Assembly: GCA_040387835.1 (NCBI GenBank)
Contig: JAZKCZ010000002.1
Span: 405,166 to 469,165 of the forward strand
DNA: 64,000 nt
Source of the DNA: Myxococcota bacterium
GTDB lineage: Bacteria > Myxococcota > UBA727 > JABDBI01
Reading direction: 5' to 3'
The notes below the pieces were generated by a model. The model was not told where the DNA came from and searched no databases. It saw only the letters and a program-made list of their open reading frames with translations. Numbering within the stretch: position 1 is the stretch's first letter; every line of letters begins with the position of its first letter. Shown here piece after piece: positions 35,726 through 44,592 of this stretch. The position numbers and the translations under genes are program-made.

Positions 35726-35763
35726 TTGACAATTTGAGTGGAATCTAGTGGAATTGAGTGGGA
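35726..35763 (+). promoter_or_regulatory. mraZ promoter region with three MraZ-box repeats
   Basis: Three direct repeats of the type AGTGGRA occur at a 10-bp period: GAGTGGAA (35736-35743), TAGTGGAA (35746-35753) and GAGTGGGA (35756-35763). MraZ is known to bind several GTGG-containing repeats of this spacing to control its own operon. TTGACA at 35726-35731 is a possible -35 element just before the first repeat. The expected -10 falls inside the repeats and is weak. Confidence 0.75.
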
Positions 35764-35791
35764 ATAGCAAATATTACTATTTTTAAATTAT

Positions 35792-36238
35792 ATGTTTAGA
35801 GGACTGAATGAAAATCTATTGGATGATAAAGGCCGTGTGGCCTTTCCGATGGAATTTCGTCAAGTTTTAGGCTCAGATCACTTCGTGCTCACGCTCTCTT
35901 TGTATGAGCCCTGTTTGGTGGCCATGCGGCAAGTTGATTTCGAAGCGCAAGCAGAAAAAGTGCGCCAATTGCCCGCCAGTAACCCAGCCGTCATGGAATT
36001 TAAGAGAGTTGTTATTGCCTCAAGTTTCGTCGCAACGATTGATAAAGCTGGCCGGGTCGCTATTCCCAAAGAATTGCGTGATTATGCAGGCCTGGAGCGC
36101 GAAATCCTGTGGGCTGGCATCATCGATCAGATCGAAGTCTGGTCCAGAAAACGCTGGAACGAGCGAAATAGAAAACGCCTAGCCAATAAGACGGAGCTGG
36201 AAGCGTTGCGAAAAACCTTAGAAGGATTTGGATTATAA
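35792..36238 (+). CDS. mraZ: Transcriptional regulator MraZ
   Basis: DNA-binding regulator at the head of the division and cell-wall cluster. The 148 aa contain two SpoVT/AbrB-like half-domains: NLLDDKGRVAFPMEFRQVL (about 8-26) and TIDKAGRVAIPKELRDYAGL (about 82-101), both with the DxxGR motif. It starts MFRGLNE, typical of the family. The three AGTGG repeats upstream at 35736-35763 fit autoregulation. It is followed by rsmH after 2 nt. Confidence 0.95.
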   Translation: MFRGLNENLLDDKGRVAFPMEFRQVLGSDHFVLTLSLYEPCLVAMRQVDFEAQAEKVRQLPASNPAVMEFKRVVIASSFVATIDKAGRVAIPKELRDYAGLEREILWAGIIDQIEVWSRKRWNERNRKRLANKTELEALRKTLEGFGL

Positions 36239-36240
36239 CA

Positions 36241-37119
36241 ATGTTTAGCCACATACCAGTCATGCCCACGGAAGTCTTGGAGGCGCTCGCGCTGGCCCCA
36301 GGCATGATTGTGGCTGACGTAACCGCTGGTGGTGGCGGACATCTTAGACTGTTGGCTGAGGCCGTTGGTCCAAATGGCCAAGTGATCGCCCTAGATAAAG
36401 ATCCAAGAGCCCACGAGCTCGATGCCGCAGGCGGCGTCGCCAAGGAATTTCCACAAGTAAAGCTCGTTAGGGCCACGTTTTCAGAACTTCCTCAGGTGTT
36501 GAGCGATTTGGGGCTGACCCACCTAGACGGTCTTTTGGCCGACATCGGCGTATCGTCTCCACAGCTTGACACACCTGAACGCGGCCTGTCGTTTAAAAAC
36601 GATGGTCCCTTAGATATGCGCATGAATCCGGATGCTGATTTAAGCGCTCTGGAGCTCATCCAAAGCTCCTCAGAGACAACTTTAGCCAACTTAATTTATG
36701 AATTCGGTGAAGAACGCCAGTCCAGACCAATCGCAAGGGCCATCAAGGCCGAGAAAAATCTGGCCGATTCAACCACAGCCTTAGCGGCCATCATTGCCCG
36801 GGCTTACCGCGGCCCCCGGGGTAAAATCCACCCTGCCACACGAACTTTTCAGGCTTTGCGTATTGCCGTAAATCATGAATTGGACGAGCTCAAAGCGCTC
36901 TTAAGCAACCTCACCAGCGTTATCAAACCAGACGGTAAAGCGGCCATCATCTCGTTTCACAGTCTTGAAGATCGCTTGGTGAAAAACTTTTTTAAAGAAA
37001 ATCGCGAATCTTGGCTGGCTCTGACCAAGAAGCCGGTTATACCAAGCGATGCTGAAATGTCCCAAAATCCCAGAGCTCGAAGCGCCAAATTGCGCACAGC
37101 ACAGAGGGTCAATCAATGA
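36241..37119 (+). CDS. rsmH: 16S rRNA (cytosine1402-N4)-methyltransferase RsmH
   Basis: Methylates C1402 of 16S rRNA at the P site with S-adenosylmethionine. The 292 aa have HIPVMPTEVLEAL, the SAM motif DVTAGGGGHLRLL, ALDKDPRA, DGLLADIGVSSPQLD, and RARSAKLRTAQRV at the end (RS(A/P)KLR family block). The order mraZ-rsmH-ftsL-ftsI is the standard dcw start. The stop overlaps ftsL by 4 bp. Confidence 0.97.
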   Translation: MFSHIPVMPTEVLEALALAPGMIVADVTAGGGGHLRLLAEAVGPNGQVIALDKDPRAHELDAAGGVAKEFPQVKLVRATFSELPQVLSDLGLTHLDGLLADIGVSSPQLDTPERGLSFKNDGPLDMRMNPDADLSALELIQSSSETTLANLIYEFGEERQSRPIARAIKAEKNLADSTTALAAIIARAYRGPRGKIHPATRTFQALRIAVNHELDELKALLSNLTSVIKPDGKAAIISFHSLEDRLVKNFFKENRESWLALTKKPVIPSDAEMSQNPRARSAKLRTAQRVNQ

Positions 37120-37475
37120 ATCATGTATTATTTGCTGACGCCGTCAGCGAAATTAAAAGCCAACTGAGTTTGAGCATTATTCGCTCCTCCAAGCTAACTT
37201 ACTCCAAAAGACGCCTCAGACGTATCTTGCTGCCCTTAATGGCCGTCGGATTGCTAGGCTTTTCACTCCTCACTTTGACTTTCGTCCACGTAGGCACCTG
37301 GATCAGCGGCTATGCCGTTGCGAGCTTGGAAAACAAGCAAGACGGCTTGCTCAGGGAGCTACAAGCTCTTAAATTAGAAGAAGCTGTGTTAAAAAGACCT
37401 GAACGTATTCGAAAATTTGCTGTGGAGAAACTCGATCTGATCCCCGCTTCCAAAGCGCCCCTGCTTAGACCATGA
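37116..37475 (+). CDS. ftsL: Cell division protein FtsL-like
   Basis: 119-aa single-pass membrane protein. The cytoplasmic N-terminus is basic (SKRRLRRILL), followed by one membrane helix (about 38-60, LMAVGLLGFSLLTLTFVHVG). A short coiled coil comes next (ENKQDGLLRELQALKLEEAVLKRPERI, in part), and the end KFAVEKLDLIPAS resembles the FtsL tail. FtsL sequences are poorly conserved; the assignment rests on position between rsmH and ftsI, size and topology. It forms the divisome FtsQLB complex in known systems. Confidence 0.85.
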   Translation: MNHVLFADAVSEIKSQLSLSIIRSSKLTYSKRRLRRILLPLMAVGLLGFSLLTLTFVHVGTWISGYAVASLENKQDGLLRELQALKLEEAVLKRPERIRKFAVEKLDLIPASKAPLLRP

Positions 37476-39136
37476 CCCTCAAAGTCCGATTAAGTCTCGT
37501 GTTGATGATGCTGGCCATGGGCCTGGTCATTGCCATGGGCAAATCAGCGTTTTTGCAACTTGTCAGAGGCCCAGCGCTCACCGAATTATCCGAAAGACAG
37601 CACACACGCTCCAAAAAATACTCCAGCTTTAGAGGCAATATCTTAGACAGAGACGGGCGTCTCTTAGCCACCAGCGTAGCGGTAGATTCAATCTATGCCG
37701 AACCGCGCAAAATGAATCACCCACATCAGGTGACCAAGTTGCTTAAGCAGCAAATCTCATTAGATCCAGAACAAATCGAAAAGATTCCATCTGATCGCTC
37801 TTTCGTGTGGCTACAAAGACGCATTGATCCAAACGTGGCAGCCCGCATTAAAGCCTTGGGGCTAGAAGGCATCGGACTTTCCGAAGAAGAGCAACGCTTT
37901 TACCCAAACCACGGCCTACTCGGACAAACCCTAGGCTTTATCACTTTGGACGGCCAAACCTTAGGCGGCATCGAGCAAGTTTTCGAAAGATTTTTAAAGC
38001 CCAAAAGCTGGGATACTCTGTCTTTCCAAGATGCCAGAGGCACCAACGTTCGAGATTTTGTGGCGCCTTCTCAAGAAGCTCTACTAGGTGACAACATTCT
38101 GCTCACCATAGACCGTAACATCCAGTCGGTGGCTGAAGAAGTTTTGCAGCGCACCGTTAAAGCTCACAACGCTAAAGCCGGGTGGGCCATCGTCATGAAG
38201 CCTAAAACTGGCGAAATCCTAGCTTTAGCCAATGTACCGCTCATGAACCCCAACCGCCCGAGTAAAAGAGATATTGCTGCCCGCCGAAATAACGCCATCG
38301 CGCGATCAGGCGAGCCCGGTTCAACCTTCAAAATGGTAACTTTTGCGGCCGGCTTTGATTTGGGGCTCATTAAACCAGACGAAAAAATCTACTGCGAAAA
38401 AGGCAAATGGGATCTGGGCTACATGACCATTCGAGACGTCTCGGCCAAAGAATGGCTAACGCCGACTGAAATCTTCAAATACTCCAGCAACATTGGCACG
38501 TTTAAAATAGCCGAGCGCATTGGACCCAAAAGACTTCATGAAGCCGTCAAACGCTTCGGCTATGGCGAACTGCCGGGTCTTAACTTGCTAGAAGAGGCGA
38601 GAGGATCTGTTTCAAAATACGAAAACTGGCACAAAACGCGCTTTGCCAACGTCAGCTTCGGTTACGGTATTATGGCCAGCCCCCTGCAAATGGCCGTCAT
38701 GGTGAGCAGCATTGCCAACGGTGGTGTCAAAGTCGCGCCAAGTATTTTAAAAGGCATTCAAAAAGGTGACGGCTCGCTGGAAAACCCCCTGCCTAAAGCT
38801 GCGCCTGTACGGGTGATCAGCGAGCAAGCTGCCAAAGCGATGACGGAAATGATGATCGCAGACACGGTGGATGGCACCGGTAAGCGGGCAGCCATTCCAG
38901 GCATTTTAGTTGCTGGTAAAACTGGCACAGCCGAAAAAGTCGGGGTGAATGGCCGTTACGACAAAACCATGAACATCAGCTCCTTCGCAGGCTTTGCGCC
39001 GGCTGACAATCCAGAGATTGTCTGTTTGGTCAGCATCGATGAACCAAAAGGCATCGCTTACGGCGGCTACGTTGCCGCCCCGGCTTGGCGTGAGATTGTG
39101 GAAGCGGCATTGCTTCAAACCCGCGGAGCGCTATAG
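37472..39136 (+). CDS. ftsI: Peptidoglycan transpeptidase FtsI (PBP3)
   Basis: Septal cross-linking enzyme in the inner membrane. The 554 aa have an N-terminal membrane helix (about 5-23), then the PBP dimerisation domain with RGNILDRDGRLLATS. The transpeptidase domain has SxxK as GEPGSTFKM (Ser284, Lys287), SxN as KYSSNIG and KTG as VAGKTGTAEKV. It stands in the standard place after ftsL, overlapping it by 4 bp. All catalytic residues are present. Length is close to E. coli FtsI (588 aa), slightly shorter. Confidence 0.96.
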   Translation: MTLKVRLSLVLMMLAMGLVIAMGKSAFLQLVRGPALTELSERQHTRSKKYSSFRGNILDRDGRLLATSVAVDSIYAEPRKMNHPHQVTKLLKQQISLDPEQIEKIPSDRSFVWLQRRIDPNVAARIKALGLEGIGLSEEEQRFYPNHGLLGQTLGFITLDGQTLGGIEQVFERFLKPKSWDTLSFQDARGTNVRDFVAPSQEALLGDNILLTIDRNIQSVAEEVLQRTVKAHNAKAGWAIVMKPKTGEILALANVPLMNPNRPSKRDIAARRNNAIARSGEPGSTFKMVTFAAGFDLGLIKPDEKIYCEKGKWDLGYMTIRDVSAKEWLTPTEIFKYSSNIGTFKIAERIGPKRLHEAVKRFGYGELPGLNLLEEARGSVSKYENWHKTRFANVSFGYGIMASPLQMAVMVSSIANGGVKVAPSILKGIQKGDGSLENPLPKAAPVRVISEQAAKAMTEMMIADTVDGTGKRAAIPGILVAGKTGTAEKVGVNGRYDKTMNISSFAGFAPADNPEIVCLVSIDEPKGIAYGGYVAAPAWREIVEAALLQTRGAL

Positions 39137-39145
39137 ATTCCCCTG

Positions 39146-40573
39146 ATGGCTTCTCTAACACCCCTTAATCAATTGGCTCAAAATGCCCCTAAGCTGCCTG
39201 TGACATTGGACTCGCGTAAAGCCGGGCCTGGTATTATATTTGTGGCAGCCAAAGGCGCGACGCCCGCATCCAGGGACGGCCACGATTTTATTGAGCAAGC
39301 TATTCAGCAAGGCTGTTCGGGGCTAATTCTCGAAAATTTCTTGGGCGCTCTACCCGCAAATATCCCCGTCTGGCAAAGCGATAACGCAAGAATTTGGGCG
39401 GCTAAGCTTTCGGAGCAAGCCGCCGGTTTTCCCTCTAAAAGCTTAAACTTGTGCGGCGTTACCGGCACCAACGGAAAAACCACGGTGACTTTTTTGGTAG
39501 CCAGCATCGCGAAAAGCTTTGGGCGCCAGGCAGCAGTCATCGGCACCATTGGCGCTGGGCCCCCGGATGCGCTGAAAGCGTTTGGATTTACTACGCCTGA
39601 AGCTGAGAACTTAAGCCCTCTATTGGCGCAAATGCGCGATCAGGGCGTGAATCAAGTAGCCATGGAAGTGTCTTCGCATGCTTTGGCAACATATCGAGTC
39701 GATGGACTTAGATTTAAGGCCGCAGGTTTTACTAATTTGAGCCAAGACCATCTAGATTTCCATGGAGATATGGAAAGCTACGGCAAAGCAAAAATGCGGC
39801 TATTCGAAGAATTGCTAGACGAAGATGGGACAGCGGTATTGCCTGTGGGGAAAATCCCCCCCTTTGCAAAAGGGGGGCCAGGAGGGATTTTACGTTGGGG
39901 TTACTCACCCGAAGCCGACATCAGCGCCTCTGAAATCAACCACACCCCCACCGGCATCCATTTTAATCTGCGCATCAAGACGGATCAAGCCAAAGTCCAA
40001 AGCCAGCTCTTTGGCGGCTTCAATCTTGACAACATGCTCTGCGCCGCGGGCATTGCTTACGCGACCGGCATCCCTTTGAGTGCCATCGCGGCCGGCTTAT
40101 CCAGTGCCACGGTGCCTAAAGGCCGCCTTGAGCGCGTGTGTCCTCAAAAGCCCGCCGTATTCGTAGACTTCGCTCACACACCAGATGCTCTAGACAACGT
40201 TCTTAAAACGCTTCGAGAAATCTGCACGGGCAAACTCATCGTCGTTTTCGGCTGCGGCGGTGATCGGGATCGCACCAAGAGACCTATCATGGCTAAAGCC
40301 GCGCTCGATAACGCAGACATCGTGATCGCCACTCAAGATAACCCCCGGCACGAAGATCCCGCCCAGATTATCGCCGACATGGCCCTCCCCACCGGAACCT
40401 CCATCATCCATGACCGCCGTTTAGCCATTAAATCTGCCATCGAAATGGCAGATTCAGAAGATATGGTCTTGATTGCTGGCAAAGGTCATGAAACAACTCA
40501 ACAAATTAAGGACGATTATCAATCTTTTGATGACGCACAAATAGCTTATGAAATCTTATTGCTTCGACACTAG
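39146..40573 (+). CDS. murE: UDP-MurNAc-tripeptide synthetase MurE, with palindrome-derived insert
   Basis: Adds the third amino acid to the peptidoglycan stem. 475 aa. The P-loop is TGTNGKTT (106-113), with EVSSHAL, HLDFHGDME and the diamino-acid motif DNPRHEDP, which indicates meso-diaminopimelate as substrate. Residues about 234-249 (GKIPPFAKGGPGGILR) are unlike any MurE and are encoded by a palindrome at 39847-39892 that keeps the frame. The insert falls in the central domain just after DEDGTAVL, where orthologs read like DGTAVLNADDP. Activity probably survives because later motifs are intact. It overlaps murF by 26 bp. Confidence 0.95.
   Translation: MASLTPLNQLAQNAPKLPVTLDSRKAGPGIIFVAAKGATPASRDGHDFIEQAIQQGCSGLILENFLGALPANIPVWQSDNARIWAAKLSEQAAGFPSKSLNLCGVTGTNGKTTVTFLVASIAKSFGRQAAVIGTIGAGPPDALKAFGFTTPEAENLSPLLAQMRDQGVNQVAMEVSSHALATYRVDGLRFKAAGFTNLSQDHLDFHGDMESYGKAKMRLFEELLDEDGTAVLPVGKIPPFAKGGPGGILRWGYSPEADISASEINHTPTGIHFNLRIKTDQAKVQSQLFGGFNLDNMLCAAGIAYATGIPLSAIAAGLSSATVPKGRLERVCPQKPAVFVDFAHTPDALDNVLKTLREICTGKLIVVFGCGGDRDRTKRPIMAKAALDNADIVIATQDNPRHEDPAQIIADMALPTGTSIIHDRRLAIKSAIEMADSEDMVLIAGKGHETTQQIKDDYQSFDDAQIAYEILLLRH
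39847..39892. repeat. Palindromic element inside murE
   Basis: The core CCCCCC-TTTGCAAAA-GGGGGG has GGGGAAAATCC on the left and GGAGGGATTTTA on the right, giving a nested dyad. The 46-bp element keeps the murE frame open (about 15 codons). It differs in sequence from the CCTCACC family elsewhere in the window, so it is a second element type. Confidence 0.85.
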
Positions 40574-41834
40574 AATCTTAGTACCCGGCGACATCTTCGT
40601 TGCCATTCATAGCGAGAAACGCGACGGCCATGATTTCGTGGCCGAAGCTTACCAAAAAGGCGCTTCAGCAGCAATTGTGCATGAAGGCTACCCGGGCTCA
40701 GAACCTGATCTGATTCGAGTGCCTGACCCTTTAAGAGCATTTCAGAATCTCGCGCATGAGCACTTGCTGAGCATGCCCGCCAGACGCGTCGCGCTCACCG
40801 GCTCGAGTGGGAAGACCAGCACCAAGAACTTGATTGTCGCGGCCATCAAGGCCTGCCTGGGCGAATCCGCAACTTTTGCAACCCATGGCAATTTCAATAA
40901 CCATCTGGGGGTGCCTCTCATGGCATTTCAAGTGACGCCAAAGCACCAAGTAGCTGTTTTTGAGATGGGCATGAGCCATTTTGGGGAAATTGCCAGACTC
41001 GCAGAAATCGTCGAGCCGCAGGTGGGACTGATCACAAATATCGGCTCAGCACACGGCGGCGTATTAGGCGGGCCGGATGGAGTTGCTAAAGCCAAAGCAG
41101 AGCTTTTTGAGGCCCTAGGGCCTGAGCATATTGGCGTGGTCAATGCCGATGATCCCAGGTGCATGCGCGAAGCTAATATCAAGCTCCATGCAAGGCCCAT
41201 CTATTTTGGGCAAGCCAGCTGGGCAGATGTACGGATACTGGATTTCGACAGGCCTACCTTCTGCTATAAAGATCACTTGGTTTCCGTTGATCTGCCACTT
41301 TTAGGTCATCATAATGTACACAATGCTGCTGCCGCCTTGGCGGTTGTGGTTGCCTTAAATCTAGATTTTGAGACGGCTGCCGCCGGCCTCGAGCAGGTTG
41401 AGATGGCGCCCGGCCGACTGAATAAAAAAGTTTTGGAAAATGGCGCTATTATACTGGACGACACCTACAATGCCAATCCTGAATCCATGGAAGCAGGCCT
41501 AAGCGTCCTCGCCTCCTTCCAAAACAAACGCCGCATCGCAGTTTTGGGCGATATGGCTGGCCTTGGTGAATCCACAGAAAGCAGACATCACGCGGTTGGT
41601 GCAGCCTGTGCGCAAAAGGGCGTAGATTTACTCTTTGCCTGCGGTCCTAACGCCAAGCATTATGCTGAAGGTGCCTTCGAAGCCGGCTTACCTATCGAAA
41701 ACTTTACCTGGGCGGAAGACAGCCAAAAATTAGGCACACTGGTCCGCCAAGTATTGGATACCAATGACGTTATTTGGGTCAAAGGCTCCAGAATCATGGC
41801 CATGGAACAGGCAGTTGAAAATATACAAAAATAG
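40548..41834 (+). CDS. murF: UDP-MurNAc-tripeptide:D-Ala-D-Ala ligase MurF
   Basis: Adds D-Ala-D-Ala to the UDP-MurNAc tripeptide, completing the stem peptide. The 428 aa start MKSYCFDTRILVPGDIFVAI, inside the end of murE. The P-loop is LTGSSGKTSTKN (about 83-94), followed by HGNFNNHLGVPL, EMGMSHFGEI, ITNIGSAHGG, and DDTYNANPESMEAGL. All are typical MurF blocks. It is the last dcw gene here; mraY, murD, ftsW and the rest do not follow, and two secreted proteins of unknown function come next. Confidence 0.96.
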   Translation: MKSYCFDTRILVPGDIFVAIHSEKRDGHDFVAEAYQKGASAAIVHEGYPGSEPDLIRVPDPLRAFQNLAHEHLLSMPARRVALTGSSGKTSTKNLIVAAIKACLGESATFATHGNFNNHLGVPLMAFQVTPKHQVAVFEMGMSHFGEIARLAEIVEPQVGLITNIGSAHGGVLGGPDGVAKAKAELFEALGPEHIGVVNADDPRCMREANIKLHARPIYFGQASWADVRILDFDRPTFCYKDHLVSVDLPLLGHHNVHNAAAALAVVVALNLDFETAAAGLEQVEMAPGRLNKKVLENGAIILDDTYNANPESMEAGLSVLASFQNKRRIAVLGDMAGLGESTESRHHAVGAACAQKGVDLLFACGPNAKHYAEGAFEAGLPIENFTWAEDSQKLGTLVRQVLDTNDVIWVKGSRIMAMEQAVENIQK

Positions 41835-41848
41835 AATATAACTATTCA

Positions 41849-42646
41849 ATGAAATTATTCATATTACTGTTCCTAATATTTTCGATTTCGGCGCCCAAAA
41901 AGTCACACGCATTCTTCACCATTGAAGATTGGTCGCTCCCTATGCAAATTCTGGTCTTTGAGACAGCGGTCGTAGCGCATATCGGGCTCTATTACCTAAA
42001 AACCAAGTCGATTTTTTCAAAAAGGGACGCTGGAATCGATTTCCTTCGCGATCACGTTGGCGCATTTTTCATCAAAGCTTTGGGCTCTACCATTTCTAAA
42101 TCGACTGGACCAAAGACTGATAAAGTGGACAACTTGAAAAAAAGCGACGAAAGCTATAAGAAGAACGCCGATTTAACCGCTTCATTGGCGGCGAGAGATA
42201 AAGAAGTAGAGCAAATATCAAAAGACCTCGAGATTGCTCAACGAAGAAATAACGACTTCCGACGCAAGCTGTTTCTGCAGACTTTAGATTCAGGCTTTAA
42301 AACCATAAAATCCCGACTAGGTGACTCTAATGGATGGTTTGCTCCGCAAGACTCTACCGACGCGGCTCATAAGCTAATTCAAGTGATCGGCGAGTTGCGT
42401 AAGCTTTACCCTGGCGACACTGAATTGCAGCTAAAACCCACTGACAGGTGCGATCTGGCTCCTGATTCGAACTTCTATCAGTCAGATGAAGTCGTTCGGC
42501 TAGCGAAAGATGCAAATTTGGCGAATTATATCGACGATGCTTTTAAAAAAGAGTTAAGGCGAGTGATTGTCGAAAGCGATGAATACAAGGCATTTCGAAA
42601 TTATTACGAGCATTTCTTACGCTTGCTCGACATCGATCTTTCATAG
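41849..42646 (+). CDS. Exported coiled-coil protein, unknown function (paralog 1)
   Basis: 265 aa with a signal peptide (MKLFILLFLIFSISAPKKSHA), then a hydrophobic segment (MQILVFETAVVAHIGLYYL) that may be a membrane helix. A charged coiled coil follows (about 95-150, LAARDKEVEQISKDLEIAQRR). The C-terminal part (VVRLAKDANLANYIDD ... YYEHFLRLLDIDL) is alignable with the next gene's end (LIAKLAYDAHLSERIPK ... YILHFLKVLGITI), so the two are paralogs. No family was recognised. It begins 14 nt after murF on the same strand, so it may be cotranscribed with the division cluster. Confidence 0.7.
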   Translation: MKLFILLFLIFSISAPKKSHAFFTIEDWSLPMQILVFETAVVAHIGLYYLKTKSIFSKRDAGIDFLRDHVGAFFIKALGSTISKSTGPKTDKVDNLKKSDESYKKNADLTASLAARDKEVEQISKDLEIAQRRNNDFRRKLFLQTLDSGFKTIKSRLGDSNGWFAPQDSTDAAHKLIQVIGELRKLYPGDTELQLKPTDRCDLAPDSNFYQSDEVVRLAKDANLANYIDDAFKKELRRVIVESDEYKAFRNYYEHFLRLLDIDLS

Positions 42647-42696
42647 TTCGGAAATAGCCATTTGAAATATCCGCAAAAGGGTTTACGAATTTATTC

Positions 42697-43809
42697 GTGA
42701 GACAATCATCCTCGTTGATCTGTTTGGCCTCGATTATTTTATCCGCACCTTCATCGGCGATGTACTCAAGCAAACGTACAGGCAGGGTGGGAACCTCGCC
42801 TCCCTTGCGGTCCGCGGCATCACCCCCGCCCCAAATGAGTGCCAGTTTGGATTACGTGCCTCGTCTTACAATGTCCACTGAAACACAAGCTGCTCCAGGG
42901 ACGCGAGTCGTCTATATACAAACAGATGATCTTATACCCCTAGTCCGGGACGCGAAACCTTTCGTCTACCGCAGAGCTAGTATTTTTACTGCGGTGGCGA
43001 TCGGTGTTGTGGCTATCCCCTGTCTCTACATGAAAGTTAGAGAGTGGCTGGGTAATAAGGATGTATATCTTGATCTCGGCTCTGCCCTAACCTTTCGGGC
43101 AACATTGATGCACGTTTCTAAGCGGGTTGCATCTCAAATCCCGCAAGTTTCAATCTTATTAAGAGTAGTCGGAGACGCTAGCGGCCTGTTCTTTATCGGT
43201 TGGCGAGCCGAGCGAGTCATTCAAGATTTGGGCAAGACCTTTCCCGGATGGGTAGAGCCTAAAGGCTCCCGTTGTGATTCGGAGCTTAACCAGTGCCGTG
43301 AGCAAATGAGATCAAATAACCAAACAATTGCAACAGATGGTGATGTGCAAGCCGCCCGAATAAACTATTTTAAACAAGAGTTCCTAGTTGAAGCTATTGA
43401 AAAAGCAATTCAGCAAATAGAAACTATTTTAAGGCAGTGCTCTAGTGTCCTTTGGGCATCATGTGAACATCATCAGATTTCAAATGTCTTGATTCACCTC
43501 ACCAAAAAGATGCTCAAAGCCTATCCAGGTATGGTTGACGATTCGACCAACACTTTTGTAGTACAACCAGACATAACACCTCTGCCAACCCGAGAACACA
43601 ATGTCTATGATGAAGAACTCATCGCAAAATTGGCTTATGATGCCCACCTATCTGAGCGAATTCCTAAAGAAGCAATTGCCATACTACGAGCGGACATCAG
43701 CAAATTATGCAAAGGAAAAGAGGGGAAGGAAGCAGACTATATCCTACACTTTCTAAAAGTGCTGGGCATCACGATTTACCCGGACTATTGCCCATTAGAG
43801 CTAAACTAG
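42697..43809 (+). CDS. Exported protein, unknown function (paralog 2)
   Basis: 370 aa from a GTG at 42697. The signal peptide is LICLASIILSAPSSA, followed by a low-complexity Ser/Pro stretch. A hydrophobic helix (IFTAVAIGVVAIPCLYM) and a second nonpolar region (VSILLRVVGDASGLFFIGW) come next. The helical C-terminal half shares spacing and motifs with the upstream gene: FLVEAIEKAIQQIET against FLQTLDSGFKTIKS, KAYPG against KLYPG, and the end noted there. Cysteines (CDSELNQC, CSSVLWASC) may form disulfides. The 3' end overlaps convergent psd by 9 bp. No function is assigned. Confidence 0.65.
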   Translation: MRQSSSLICLASIILSAPSSAMYSSKRTGRVGTSPPLRSAASPPPQMSASLDYVPRLTMSTETQAAPGTRVVYIQTDDLIPLVRDAKPFVYRRASIFTAVAIGVVAIPCLYMKVREWLGNKDVYLDLGSALTFRATLMHVSKRVASQIPQVSILLRVVGDASGLFFIGWRAERVIQDLGKTFPGWVEPKGSRCDSELNQCREQMRSNNQTIATDGDVQAARINYFKQEFLVEAIEKAIQQIETILRQCSSVLWASCEHHQISNVLIHLTKKMLKAYPGMVDDSTNTFVVQPDITPLPTREHNVYDEELIAKLAYDAHLSERIPKEAIAILRADISKLCKGKEGKEADYILHFLKVLGITIYPDYCPLELN

Positions 43810-44589
43810 ATTTTGCCCCAAACGAACCGTGCCAGATAATGGATCTTTAAGTGCCTTTTTGGTGACCAAAACGACCGTTGAGCCAAACTCGAAGTGTCCA
43901 AGCTCATCACCCTTTTTCAAAGCCGGCGCATTCGCGCCATACTCACGCGTGACCACGCCTAGCTTTCTAACATTGGTGGTCAAAGTAGCGTCAAACTTAA
44001 GCTTCACTTTACCCACCATGGTCGCGCCAACGGCAACCAAAATGGTGTCTGAATCCAGCCAGCAAACAATGCGCTCGTTCACACAAAACAGCTTGTTAAT
44101 ATTCTTAACCGCCCAAGGATTCACCGGCCATAAATGCCCCGGAATGTAGCGTGCTTTCACCACTTTGGCATCACAAGGCGCGTGAAAGCGATGATAATCC
44201 CTAGGTGACAGATAAATGGTCGCATAATGGGCATTGTCAAACTCAGGTACGTGCTCGCCCAGCAGTTCAGCCAAAGTGTAAGACTTGCCCTTAATTTGTA
44301 AAAGTACGCCATGGTCAATTTGACCGCACTGTCCAAAAGCGCCATCGCAAGGCGAAACCAGCTCGCCTTCTTCAATGACTCTAAGCCCTGGCTTAAGCTC
44401 CCGAATGAAGAAATCTTGCAGGCGTCTAAAGCTATGTAACGGCTCGTTGATCTCAGTAAAATCAACACCGAAAAAACGGCCAAATGCGCCCAATAACCGA
44501 ACTCTCAAAAAAGTTGGCAAAGGCAAACTGGATAAACGCCCCATCCAACGAGACATTTGATTTTTGGGCAACAAATAAAGATATTTCAT
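43801..44589 (-). CDS. psd: Phosphatidylserine decarboxylase proenzyme
   Basis: Makes phosphatidylethanolamine at the inner membrane. The 262 aa include the self-cleavage site as EFGSTVVLV (Ser237 becomes the pyruvoyl group; LGST in E. coli, FGST here). The catalytic region YHRFHAPCDAKV and SPCDGAFGQ are also typical. RNVRKLG-like TTNVRKLGVVTREYG is present. It begins 4 nt after the stop of the RNA methyltransferase gene, suggesting an operon. Presence of Psd supports a phosphatidylethanolamine-rich membrane. Confidence 0.95.
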   Translation of the reverse strand: MKYLYLLPKNQMSRWMGRLSSLPLPTFLRVRLLGAFGRFFGVDFTEINEPLHSFRRLQDFFIRELKPGLRVIEEGELVSPCDGAFGQCGQIDHGVLLQIKGKSYTLAELLGEHVPEFDNAHYATIYLSPRDYHRFHAPCDAKVVKARYIPGHLWPVNPWAVKNINKLFCVNERIVCWLDSDTILVAVGATMVGKVKLKFDATLTTNVRKLGVVTREYGANAPALKKGDELGHFEFGSTVVLVTKKALKDPLSGTVRLGQNLV

Positions 44590-44592
44590 TTA

